From the NCBI GenBank assembly GCA_900642245.1, contig CAAAJI010000284.1, positions 23,483-49,015 of the forward strand: DNA of 25,533 nt, written 5' to 3'. Shown one piece after another: positions 10,671-20,101 of this stretch. Below the pieces are notes generated by a model, which made no database searches, was not told where the DNA came from, and saw only the letters and a program-made list of their open reading frames with translations. A program made the translations under genes and the position numbers. The DNA is from Fragilaria radians. Its lineage: Eukaryota > Bacillariophyta > Fragilariophyceae > Fragilariales > Fragilariaceae. Every line of letters begins with the position of its first letter. The stretch's first letter is position 1.

Positions 10671-11589
10671 AGCTTATCCGACATTTTCCCCTTTCTTGAA
10701 TCTTGACTTTTACCTCAAGGTTTGATTAATCAGAGGATATTGGAGTAACAAAGCCAGCCTTGCGGACAGGATTTTGTCCCGCAAATCAGAAAAAATGGAC
10801 CAGCCGTAGCCCTGACAGGATTGAAATATTCAAGTCTATACTGCCCCTTTGCATATCCTGTCAAGATATGAAGAATAAGACAAAGTAATATCAACCATGA
10901 AAACGCAGCAATGCTTCAGGTTAACATCGCAGTTCTGGATCTTTCGTATTTGTTTTCAATGTAAACTGTAAATTTTTATAAGCTTGTACAGGATGGCATT
11001 TCCATAAGAAAATCTCCAAACCTTATATTATTTTCAATTAGAAAAGTGCTTACTGGTCTTTAAAGCAAATATCTTATTGTTCTTCAAGACTACGTTGTGA
11101 TGTTGTATTTGAATCCTCATCAAATGATGAAGATACTGAAAACGTCTTCCTTGATGCCTTTAACAACATTGCTGCTACTTCATTGCCCTCCGCTTTGTCT
11201 ACGATGCCGTCTGCCTCTCATACAACTCTCTCTACTTCTACTACAACTCCCTCCGATTCTTTAACAGGGTTCAAGGCTGCCAGAGATATCTCTTGCATAC
11301 ATAGATACAAAACAGTTGAACCTTCCAGTGTGCAATTATCCAACATTATTCCTATCCGCATTATTTCCAATAATCTTGTCCTCTTATTGTCATTGCTGCA
11401 TCCCTGAAGGCTCTGGAGACAAGAGATAGCAAATTGCTGACCCAATTAACAGCTGTGTCCAGATAGATTCAAGAGCCTGCTGCTGCATCAAAGTCAATTT
11501 ATGAAATATGGACTTGACAAGTTTAGCAGCTTATCTTAGAAATAGTCTCAAAAATGTGAGAAAAAGAAAAGTCAACTTTTGCATTCCAT

Positions 11590-11801
11590 GTTAGATTCAA
11601 TCCTGGAATAGTAGAATGACGTCACTTGGGAATCTGTAATTTCTCAAGTAATTGGTGATATGTTAGTGCAAATGAACAACTAAGGTTAACATGAATGAAA
11701 CAATAGGGCAAATGAAGTCCTAAGGAATAATCTAGACTTTAAGATTATTAATTGATTCCTTTGAAATACTTTAAGGCATTTAGAGCTATCTAAAATTCCA
11801 T
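11590..11801. mobile_element. MITE-like 205-bp insertion with 7-bp target duplication
   Basis: Unit B keeps an empty site: GCATTCCATTTCAAG at about 17270. In unit A the same ATTCCAT occurs twice, at 11583-11589 and 11795-11801, and encloses 205 bp absent from B. The insert starts GTTAGATTC and ends CTATCTAAA, so the ends share a weak 6-bp inverted repeat (TTAGAT). It has no coding capacity. Size, flanking duplication and empty site fit a small non-autonomous DNA element; the short inverted repeat leaves the family open. Confidence 0.6.
11617..11624. promoter_or_regulatory. Palindromic TGACGTCA (CRE-like) site inside the insertion
   Basis: A perfect 8-bp CRE palindrome, the kind of site bound by bZIP proteins. 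TGACGT/ACGTCA elements are known as CO2/cAMP-responsive elements in Phaeodactylum carbonic anhydrase promoters. Here it sits in a mobile insertion within a pseudogene intron, so regulatory use is not shown. Confidence 0.3.
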
Positions 11802-12006
11802 TTCAAGCTAACGGCTAACTTTTTGTTGGCATACCTGACTTGATTTTCTGCGAGAAGGTTTTGATGCCTTCATCATAATCAACAAATCATTCACAGAAAG
11901 TTGTGCGTGTTTCGGATAGATTTTTGATCATCTGGATCTCCCGTAAGTTTCATTGCAACATAGTTTATTCGTTTCTCAATGTGAAGTGGAACAATTTCTA
12001 GAACTC

Positions 12007-12318
12007 TACCAAAGGAGATGGCAAGCTTAATGGCCCTAGGTATGTATTTTTGTAACAATTTGTTTCCCAAGGAACTTTCACAACTAACGTGATTTCAATC
12101 CTTGCTGTTTTGGTAATCATATGAAAATTACATTATTTTTGTCACCTGATGATGGTTAAAGAAAATGTACGATTCGACACCAACCAACTCAAGGGAACAA
12201 TGCACGAACAGATATGCAATCTCATTGAATCTGATACCGCAATATTAGTGAATATAACTGCCAACTAAGATGAGCTAAATCCTTCCATTGCATGACCTTG
12301 TTGTACACAATGTTTTTA
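12007..12318 (+). pseudogene. Truncated 3' end of the LRR gene
   Basis: It matches the last codons of LRR exon 4, the fourth intron and exon 5 at roughly 90% identity. The donor GTATGT is kept and the acceptor is still AG (TTAAAG in place of TTGAAG). A TAA at 12266-12268 replaces the cysteine codon of the CAEPNP region, and the Cys-rich tail is disrupted. There is no start codon or upstream LRR sequence. This is the stump left by the tandem duplication, not an independent gene. Confidence 0.85.
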
Positions 12319-13390
12319 ACTCTGAATTACAAGCTTTGGAGAGGAAGCAATTGATAATTGCAATTCTACGTAAACACCCGTTTCCTCCGTTTTGCTATCT
12401 CATTCCTTGCCAGCATCAATTTTAGTCTTCCCTAATTGAGAAAAGTGTACCCCTACCATACCTCTTTCATTACAAATGCAGTAAGTAAACATTTGTAGAT
12501 GTGTATTTTTTGTTATCCTAGGTCTTCCATTTCGCCCAAAACAAGAGAATCAGATCGGTCGTAACATGATAGGCAGGATAATTTTCCCTTTCCCATTTTT
12601 ATTTAAGAAGACCAATCAAAGGTTTTAGAAGGTAACAACTAGATTATCCTTAAAAAAACTTTAAACCAAATTCTAATTTTTGAACACAATGATCTTATCC
12701 TTGATTCTTCCATCATTACTAATAATAATTAGAATTTCAAAGTCAACTTTTATCATCCCTATTTCAAGGAAACTATACTGTTCTGGCAGTCACCTTCATG
12801 AGTGTATCCACCAACGCAAAGTAAGGCTGTAAGTGCATAAAAAAATTTTCAGTGACAAGCAGTCATCGTTACCCAATCTAATTGCCTGCAGTCTTCCCTT
12901 TAAAAAAATCCAGTGTCATTCTCATAAGTTTGCGAAGCAGCAAATGTCTTGAAAACACAGATCGAAAAACAAATCCTGATGATATGATAATGCAGTCCTT
13001 TTGATGATCACTTTCTGTCTGGATGCCAATTATCCGCTTCTGATAAACGTAAGAATGCGAAACCGAAATCATCACAGACATCATTAGAAACCTGTTGTGC
13101 TTTGAGCTTTGACATGCGGAATTTCTCAGGGAGAAGACAAGTCGTACGACGCTGTATCTTGAATCAATTTTCATGTTTCACGCGCTTGTTTAAGTTTAAC
13201 TTCTTTATTTTGAAGCGGTAACATCCATTTATTCGATAGATATTTTAGATTTTCGAGCGTCAACGTACTTAGAGAGAAACACGGTCCTGTTTTTAAACGC
13301 TCAATATTTTTGCCTAAACATTTTAATGTCATATAGACATAACAACAGTGAAATTCACAGCAACAAAGATGAATGGTATAAATCAATTTC
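12319..13390. other. Duplicated LRR 3' flank and degraded spacer in unit B
   Basis: 12340-12770 corresponds to 4390-4895, with many small indels. A block near 13015 (GATGCCAATTATCCGC) resembles one near 5909, and CGCTGTATCTTGAAT near 13150 resembles 5191. Two short minus frames (13174-12878 and 13404-13171) have no recognisable features and lie in this decayed DNA, so I do not call them genes. Confidence 0.45.
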
Positions 13391-13611
13391 CTGACAATTT
13401 CCAATTAAATTATTACTTACCTAGTTGCATTTCAAACTTATAAAATTAAATGTCCTCGTTAATCCCTATTCTGCACGGAAACAGTCCCTGTGCAGCATTA
13501 CTTAAGGAAACATTCTTTCCGATTCTCATTCCGTCGGTCATCGGATCGCGCGGGACTCATATTGAGCCATCTCATTTAGGTCCACTTAAACGAATTCTTA
13601 CTTCCGATTCA

Positions 13612-13618
13612 TGAGTCA
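13612..13618 (+). promoter_or_regulatory. TGAGTCA (AP-1/bZIP-like) site, copy B
   Basis: Same heptamer and surroundings as upstream of copy A, here 77 bp 5' of the ATG because the last stretch before the start codon is 8 bp longer. Speculative as a control site. Confidence 0.25.
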
Positions 13619-13694
13619 GTTGAACTTACAAGGCGAAAAACGGGAGCAACCCTAGTTTGGATAGTCGCTATCTTATTTGCTATCCTAACAGGTT

Positions 13695-14399
13695 ATGTAT
13701 GGTGATTCCTCACAAATTTGCCCTAAAAAGGCCTTTGTACATACAATGTGTATTTCACCCTGCGAACAAGATGTCCTTTGCGGAAGAAGCAAGTATTGCT
13801 TTCGGCATCCGGGAAATGCAAGATTCCGTACGCTGATTGCGGAAAATGTTGAAGCCTATACATTGGCACCAACAAAGAAACTGAAAATGCAAATAGTGAC
13901 AACAATTGTGGGTACTGTAATCTCCCAGGGCGGTAGGTTTCTTTCTCAGGATAGCCAGGGGCGTTGGGAAGATGGTGGCATACATTTAGGCAAGAAGAAG
14001 ACAGGAAATGCGATCCGAGATGCTCAGAGAGGAAGAATAAAATGTAAGACAAATGATTCTAATGACGCTGAGCAAAATTCTGCAACACATGTGATAAGGT
14101 CACAAGAGGAGAGCGGCGAGAATAACTGCAATATTTATCAGGCTGGAAACTATTTGCTGCGGAGCCGGACGAAGAAGATATCTCCGAGTGAGACCGTGCA
14201 CCGACATCTTGATACAAACTCAAAGAAAATGTCAGAAGTGTGCCTTACGAGGGATTGGATAAGCCAATTACGCATTGAAGAATCCTCGACTTTGGATCCC
14301 ACAAATCCCACCACAGACTGGAAGAAATTCAAATCGGAAAAAGATCGGATGAATGAATTCCTTGATGATTGTATAGTTGATGAATTTAGAAGATTGTGA
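13695..14399 (+). CDS. DUF6824-type protein, copy B
   Basis: 234 residues in one exon, with the same domain layout as copy A: DVLCGR (26-31), HPGN (38-41), GGRFL (79-83). The first 435 bp of coding sequence differ from copy A at one silent site only (TGT/TGC). The last 270 bp carry about a dozen substitutions, several changing residues, plus a 9-bp insertion adding three residues in the DPTNPTTDW region. A TAA in frame at 13686-13688 sets 13695 as the first Met. Possible poly(A) signal AATAAA at 14448-14453. Both copies keep full-length frames while neighbouring duplicated genes have decayed, which suggests that both are, or recently were, under selection. Confidence 0.8.
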   Translation: MYGDSSQICPKKAFVHTMCISPCEQDVLCGRSKYCFRHPGNARFRTLIAENVEAYTLAPTKKLKMQIVTTIVGTVISQGGRFLSQDSQGRWEDGGIHLGKKKTGNAIRDAQRGRIKCKTNDSNDAEQNSATHVIRSQEESGENNCNIYQAGNYLLRSRTKKISPSETVHRHLDTNSKKMSEVCLTRDWISQLRIEESSTLDPTNPTTDWKKFKSEKDRMNEFLDDCIVDEFRRL

Positions 14400-15474
14400 A
14401 ACTAGTCTTTGTTACTTTGAAGAATTTGCAACGAGTGAACGTGTGATAATAAATACTGAAAATCGATGATGATCACGTATACCGCAATAATGACTTCAGC
14501 TGAATTTATCTATTCTATCATATGTGCCCGAAATCAATGCGACTGGTGATTTCTCAAGAACAATGCAGCATGTAGAAGTATTCAACTAGTACATTGTATT
14601 AGACATGCATTCAACAGGTATATTGGATTCACAAACCTAGGATATGAATAATGTTCTTTGTCGTGCTGCAAATGTGAGGTCGAAACGTTTTGATTGAAGA
14701 ATTTAAAAACAAGACATTTTGAATTAAGTTCCCCTAGCACTTCTGCATAGGTATTGTCTACCCTCCTATCTTAAGGAATAACTAGAAAATGAAATGCTCC
14801 TCTGAATTCAGAAAAGTCAACTTGGTGCACTTGTTGTAAGTCAAATTAAATGATCTAGAAAACTTGATTCCATATGCATCAAGAGCAGTCTTCGACTCAC
14901 CTGTGATTCCTCGTAAAATTCAATGAATGTATTCTGCTTGCCCCCTACCCAATCAAGAAGCTATAGCAATATGGACAAGCTCACAAATTGAATAACCATT
15001 TCTGTGAATGTAAATAAGTGATGAGATTTCAAGAGATCAGATTAAAGTCAGGGTAAAATCCATCATATTGAGCAACAAATACCCTAACCGAAAATCTAAA
15101 GCAGTTTAAGATAACAAAGTTGTCAAACTGCCATAGATACAATATGAAAGAGAATGAGAAAGAACTTCAAGATATTGCCATAGTCAGCTTTATAGGAAAT
15201 ACAATCTTTCCAATCAGCCTTCTCTTATTTTCGATGTATCCTGGTATAAATTTCACTTCCAATCAATATTTTTGTGACCTGAAAGGAAAAGCAAAAGAAT
15301 TCCTATAATTAGTATCCCTCAAAAACTAGCATGAAACTGTAGAATCTTTTTAGATCCCTAGTTGTGATGACCTTGAATGGCAACCTTTTTTTAAATTGAG
15401 GAAAGCCATCTCATAAGGTACTGATAATTTGTTTGTTAATGATTTCCACATGATTTCTGCAGTATAGTAGTTAT

Positions 15475-15900
15475 AGTGTGTATAGCAATACAAGCCACAG
15501 AGCCTGAAATAGGATTATTTCTATCCAACAAAGTATCAATTTGAGGACTTGAAAGTGCATGCTTGGTTGAAGTGGTAGAATCTACAATGAAAAGTAGGAT
15601 CCAAAGAATTCAAATAAATGATATGATTCTTCTCCTTTAGAACAACCAATGATTGTCATAATACCAAAACCATTAGAACTAATCAATTTGCTTCATTTTT
15701 GGCTGAAGATGTTGTTGTCAAAAAAATCAATGGATTCCACTACTATCCTCGTAACTTGGACATTGGTCAACTTTCTTGCAGCCATTTTGCTTTTTATTCA
15801 TTGAGTCAACTTACAATGATTTTGAGGACATCCTTTGTCTTTAATGAGTTTGTTATGGCGTTAGACATTTGTCATCTTTTTTCTTGCTTGCAGATGGGAG
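15475..15900 (-). pseudogene. 5' fragment of the VTT-domain gene
   Basis: It matches 20925-21370: the first ~129 codons of the VTT gene plus upstream sequence, with many small deletions. The start codon is kept (15831-15829) but is followed by TAA at the seventh codon (15813-15811). The C-terminal part of the gene, including most of the VTT domain (parent 20060-20912), is missing: the fragment joins directly to sequence that in the parent lies beyond the gene's 3' end. A much smaller remnant of the same fragment survives in unit A near 10120-10155, so the fragment predates the tandem duplication. Confidence 0.8.
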
Positions 15901-16180
15901 ACAACTTGTGGGATGCACTCATGATAGGAGGGCCAACACTTTTATTGGACTGGGTTTGTCACGCGGGAAAAAAATTACTTTTGGCTTCCGAAAAAACGAA
16001 GAGAACTGCTTCAAAACTCTCGCAATTTCCAAAGGTCTGCTCCTATGAGCTCTGAGCTCGTCAACAGAAATATTTCATAGGTCAAGCACAGCGAATGATG
16101 AACAAGATGAAGATAACAATGTGGATGACGCAGGTGTCAATCAAGACGAGGCAGGAAATGATCATCTCTATAAAACATAG

Positions 16181-16201
16181 TGATGATGATGATGATGATG
16201 A
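16181..16201. repeat. GAT trinucleotide microsatellite
   Basis: A run of about six to seven GAT units in non-coding DNA of unit B. Confidence 0.85.
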
Positions 16202-16389
16202 GGCAAGTCTTATTGACAACGTACACAAATAGATTCTGAAATAAAAAGCAAAGAAACCTTGATACGGAGTTAAAGAACATAGGACATCTTGTTACAAAAT
16301 CTCCTATTTCATACGACACGAGACGATATTTTTCAATTATTACGAGAGTTGGGTCATATTGAAAGTGTTGGCTATTCTAGATACGACTT

Positions 16390-16567
16390 CCCATCCCTGG
16401 AGAGTAAACCTTTGATAGTGCTCACAAGTTGGTTTTCGAAGTTCGTGGGGTCATGCTACCATCCTCTGCGATACGTCTTGTGGCGTAGACCTCTCAACAC
16501 ACCATATCGTTTTCGCTGTGTCGTGGATGAAGGAAGCTATGGCCAAATCTCGAAGTATAAGCCATGA
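16390..16567 (+). pseudogene. Unassigned conserved fragment, unit B
   Basis: The copy of the 10430 fragment. In its open frame it encodes GSCYHPLRYVLWRRPLNTPY and then RFRCVVDEGSYGQ, ending at 16567. Compared with A, one base is inserted upstream of the CYHP motif and about 290 bp downstream are lost, so neither the start nor the end of a protein agrees between copies. Most substitutions in the open part change residues, which argues against strong selection on this protein. Confidence 0.3.
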
Positions 16568-16903
16568 TTATGAAAAATAAGACAAAGGAAAATCAACCAT
16601 GGAAACGCAGCAATGCTTCAAGTTAACATCGCAGTTCTGGATCTTTCGTATTTGTTTTCAATGTAAACCGTAAATTTTGATAAGCTTGTAAAGGATGGCT
16701 TCTCGATCAGAAAATCTCCAAAGCTTATTTTTTTTCAATTGATCTTTAAAGCAAATATCTAATTTTTCTTCACGACTACGTTCTGATGTTGTATTTGAAT
16801 CCTCATCAAATGATGAAGATACTGAAAACGTCTCCATTCATGCATTTAACCACAGTGCTGCTGCTTGACTTCCCTCTGCTTCGTCTACGATGCCGTCTGC
16901 TTC

Positions 16904-17450
16904 TCATACACCCCTCTCTACTTCTACTACAACTCCCTCCGCTTCTTTAACAGGGTTCAAGGCTGCCAGAAATATCTCTTGCATACATAGATGCAATACA
17001 GCTGAACCTTCTAGTGTGCGATTATCCAGCACTATTCCCATCTGCATTATTTCCAATAATCTCCTCCTCTTATCGTCATCCCTGCATTCCTGAAGGCTCC
17101 GGAGACAAGAGATAGCAAATTGCTGACCCAATGGACTTAGCTGTGCCCATATAGATTCAAGAGCCTGCTGCTGCATCAAAGTCAGTTTACGAAAAATGGA
17201 CTTGGCCAGTTTTGCAGGCAATCGAGGAAAGAGTCTCTAAAACGTGAGAAAATGGAAACGTCGACTTTTTGCATTCCATTTCAAGCTGACGGCTAGCTTT
17301 TTGTTGGCTTACCTGACTTGATTTTCTGCGGGAAGGTTTTGATGCCTTCATCATAATTAACAAATCATTCACAGAAAGTTGTGCTTCGTTTCGGATCGAT
17401 TTCGGATCTGCTGGATCTGTCGTAAGTTTCATTACAAAGTAGTTTAACAT
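16904..17450 (-). CDS. Small uncharacterised two-exon protein
   Basis: Exon 1 is 17450-17313 and exon 2 is 17236-16904; the 76-bp intron has donor GTAAGC and acceptor TTTTAG and is phase 0. The product is 156 residues from the Met at 17450, or 150 from the Met at 17432, whose start codon is also present in unit A. The predicted chain runs from MKLTTDPADP through SVNDLLIMMKASKPSRRKSSQ-like basic sequence into a Leu/Gln-rich helical segment (LMQQQALESIWAQLSPLGQQ), then a charged DDDKRRRLLEI stretch and an acidic end. No signal peptide or membrane segment is visible. I do not recognise the family. The stop TGA is shared with unit A, and similarity between the units continues well past it, so the protein may be the shortened remnant of a longer one. 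Confidence 0.5.
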
Positions 17451-18514
17451 TTTTTCAATCAATGTGATGTACAACAAAATTTCTAGAATTTGATGTATAC
17501 TATTCAACTATTTGGGGGTTGTCAACCGTTACTCGGTTATCCAAAAAAAATCTACAGTATCCATGTTGGTAATACCAAATTTTACGGAATTAAGTAATAT
17601 TTATTGAATCTACGTATAGATGATTGTTAGGTTTACCCGTGACTAATATTTTACTTTTCATAATAATATAGGCAAATTTTTCTTCTTGTGAGGCAACTTA
17701 GATCTGATGACACCTACTCTAAGACCGTTTTTGGTGCTTGTGGAAAAGTTTTACCCCAAAAACATTTGGGATGATATGTGAAAGCTATCACATGACTCTG
17801 AAAGTACCATGATTTTTGGAACGTTCCAACTCAATGTCATCATACTGCAAACACAATTATAATGAAAAGCATTAAATCCAAAATTCACCCGCTTAGCATT
17901 CTCCATAAAATCGGGAGTGTTTTCGCCCTCTAAAGAGCTCTAAATATAGCAATCCATGCTAATTATACATTACTCAAGAAGCCATCTAAGACAAGACATC
18001 ACGGAATCAAAGATTAGGGTTTCAATTGCATTAAGAATTTTGAACATTAATTCTACAATATATCAAACCTGATTTGGAATTAGCGTAAACTGAGGATCAT
18101 GTTGATACGAATTATCGATTTCATTCAAATCATTGTATTAAACAACATCTCAATGAAACGGATTTCTACCCTGACGCTGATGAAAAACCTTCAAATGACC
18201 ATCCTTCCCCTAAGGGAACAAATTTAGGATGACTGCCTGAATGGAAGCTGATCTTGCACCTGATCTTGTGACAAGAAGAGTTAAAACTAGAATTCTTCAA
18301 GTTATCCTAAATAAAAAAGCCAGCAAGATGAATTTTTGAGCGTCAGAAGACTTTAAAAACATGAACTAAAGGATTAAAGTTGGTATTGCCAAGGATAGCA
18401 ACAGAGCTTTATTCAGAATTTGGTTCATGCTCCGGTCATAGGAATGACATTAGATACATGAACGTTGATGAAGGGTGATAATAAATAAGTGATGTAATGC
18501 TTCTGTTTCTGTAT

Positions 18515-18680
18515 GTGCCGTAATGAAGAGACACAGCACTTTGCATGTCAAAGTGTAAGAGAAGGCATTGCGGCTAAGATACTTGCCTATGTAGAGGTTG
18601 AAGAAATTACAAATGACATCTCAGCAAAACCCTTAGGTAGAGAGATACTCTAACATCTTGTTTGGAAATGTATATTGTCT
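18515..18680 (+). mobile_element. Decayed Ty1/copia retrotransposon remnant (RNase H end)
   Basis: In one frame the plus strand encodes SVREGIAAKILAYVEVEE, then ITNDISAKPLGREIL, a TAA, and HLVWKCIL. This follows the end of copia polyproteins: a YHxVRE-like block, then the AD-x-x-TKPL block near the C-terminus. The internal stop and the absence of a readable reverse transcriptase or integrase upstream show a dead, truncated copy. No long terminal repeats could be paired. Identification rests on one short conserved segment. Confidence 0.5.
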
Positions 18681-19584
18681 GAGCCAGAAATCAAAAAGTA
18701 AGAAAAATTAGGATGAACATCTAATATATCAAAAGGCAAACTAGGAAACTAAATCAAATTTTAGGTGTCAATGGAAAGAAAGATGCTTATACGTAGGAAA
18801 AGGAAGGATTGACATGAATAAGTGTAATGAATATCATAATGAGTCTTTTAAGAGTTATTTTTAGAATGTTATCAGAAGCACGATCAGCTTTTTGGGAGTA
18901 GCACATTATTGCGATATCTGTATTTTACTAATTTTTGCTGAGCAAAAATCCATCAAAGAGGGATAAGGTTCACAGGATAGTCCAAGGGATAGAATCTCAA
19001 AGATATGCAAAGATGAAGGATACTTAGATGTGTCGCCAAAACATCTTTTGAACATAGTACAGTAACGGAGTGTATACGTGATTTCTCAGGAAAGCATATA
19101 GTAATTACCTTACTGGCTCATCATTGAAACAATGTTATAGTTTAAGTTGCTAAATATATTAGAACTGTTTATCTTACTAAACGTCAGCATTGCAGAAATA
19201 ATTCGATAAAAAGGAGTTCTTGGACTTCATTGATTATCAGTTCTCATGAAGTGTGGGTTCGATTACTTTTTCATTAAACTATCTATGTTCCATCAACAAC
19301 TTCAACAAGTTGATGATGCCATTTGGATTAAATATACTCAATTTCAAATCAAATTATTTGAAAATATAAACGATACCTTTTAGTGAAGAATCTAGACTAT
19401 TCTCAGTATATCAAGATCCCTCTAGAAGTAATTCAGACATAGAAATGTTTAGCTTTGATTTCTATTCTATCTAATGTCATTGAGGGTAATGATTACAGTT
19501 GCTTTTATGTGATGCAAATTTGCAGAGTCAATTATTGTGCTGAACTTGGCACTTCTGATATTCCTTAAAATCATTTTATTAAAT

Positions 19585-20060
19585 GATCCAGAAAGATGGG
19601 ATTCTGCTACGCCTCATCATCATATGATTGATTGATCCATCAAGATGGGAGTGTCTTTGGATTTGGATATTATTTTTTAAATTTCATGTACAACGAAAAG
19701 TTATGTAACCAGTTAGGATAAACGTTGTAAATTTCTAATATTGGTATCCCCAAGAAACCAAGCAAGAAGCTGAAGCATGTATTTACATTAAATTTACAAG
19801 TTCATGAAACTCTAAAAGAAGATGTAATGTCTCTAAACCATTTTGTTCGCTCGTAAAACAATCCATTTGGATTATTCTTTTTTCCGAAAACTTAATTGCT
19901 AAAACTTGTATGTCTTTTTCAGTAAATTGGTATCTAGTAGGATGCTTGAATGCGATTCTTAAGGTTATTTTACACAAGCTCAAATGTATAAATTCTGAAA
20001 AATGCTTGTAATTTGTTTGTAAAAGATTTTTTACATGATTTCATGTATATACATTACGGG
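19585..20060. repeat. Third copy of the decayed block, next to the VTT gene
   Basis: Patchy similarity to 9380-10010 (for example TCCATTTGGAT and GAAAACTTAATTGCTAA near 19860 against TCCACTTGGAAT and GAAAAAATAAGTTGCTAA near 9820) and to 14860-15450. Because the VTT gene follows directly here, and a VTT fragment follows the block in unit B, this is probably the source locus. Confidence 0.5.
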
Positions 20061-20090
20061 TATATAGCTTCCTTCGTATCTTATATACTC

Positions 20091-20101
20091 CTGTTGGGGC
20101 G
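20091..20101 (+). repeat. Left half of a distant 11-bp inverted repeat
   Basis: CTGTTGGGGCG here and its exact reverse complement CGCCCCAACAG at 22867-22877 lie about 2.8 kb apart around the VTT gene. TGTTGG...CCAACA ends are typical of copia LTRs, but nothing else supports a complete element. Confidence 0.3.

Larger units (their letters stand above)
11218..11953 (-). pseudogene. Broken copy A of the small two-exon minus-strand gene
   Basis: This is the counterpart of the intact gene at 16904-17450. Exon 1 (11953-11835) has a one-base deletion that shifts the frame and runs into a TGA. The donor is still GT (11834-11833), but the acceptor AG is changed to TG at 11550-11549. Exon 2 has a TAA shortly after its start, and its middle is altered where the B copy reads QLSPLGQQ. 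The intron carries a 205-bp insertion. The last 75 codons (11445-11218) remain open. The gene therefore looks dead in unit A. No family is recognised. Confidence 0.7.
3914..12003 (+). repeat. Tandem segmental duplication, unit A
   Basis: About 8.1 kb whose parts recur in the same order and orientation at 12007-17488. Matched landmarks are the LRR tail (3914-4895 with 12007-12770), a short block near 5895-5935 with one near 13015-13055, the DUF6824 gene and its upstream DNA (7395-8750 with 13227-14540), decayed DNA (10030-10150 with 15360-15490), a conserved fragment (10430-10570 with 16390-16550) and the minus-strand gene region (10880-12003 with 16580-17488). Unit A is longer because it keeps roughly 5000-7390 and carries a 205-bp insertion. 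Confidence 0.8.
14400..16390. other. Decayed duplicated DNA in unit B, including the VTT fragment
   Basis: There is no supportable intact gene. 14860-15490 corresponds weakly to 9370-10150 in unit A and to 19585-20060. 15475-15900 is a VTT-gene fragment (listed separately). 15990-16050 matches about 10295-10345. The 118-codon plus frame at 15699-16055 crosses the antisense of that fragment and unrelated DNA, so it is an artefact of decay. A (GAT)n run lies at 16181-16201. Confidence 0.5.
12007..17488 (+). repeat. Tandem segmental duplication, unit B
   Basis: The second unit starts inside what was LRR exon 4 (TACCAAAGG at 12007, matching 3914) and ends with TTTCTAGAA at 17480-17488, matching 11995-12003. 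It is 5.48 kb because about 2 kb between the LRR tail and the DUF6824 gene has been lost, along with about 290 bp after the conserved fragment. Sequence before 3914 and after 17488 is not shared between the units, which fixes the ends. Confidence 0.8.

Noticed and set aside
15699..16055. 118-codon plus ORF in unit B
   Set aside because: Its first half is the antisense of the dead VTT gene fragment; the frame arose through decay.
16890..17093. Ser/Thr-rich plus ORF (STTTPSASL) and its counterpart at 11183-11407
   Set aside because: It is the antisense of the small two-exon gene, whose frame spans a good GT-AG intron; the plus frame gains nothing from splicing.
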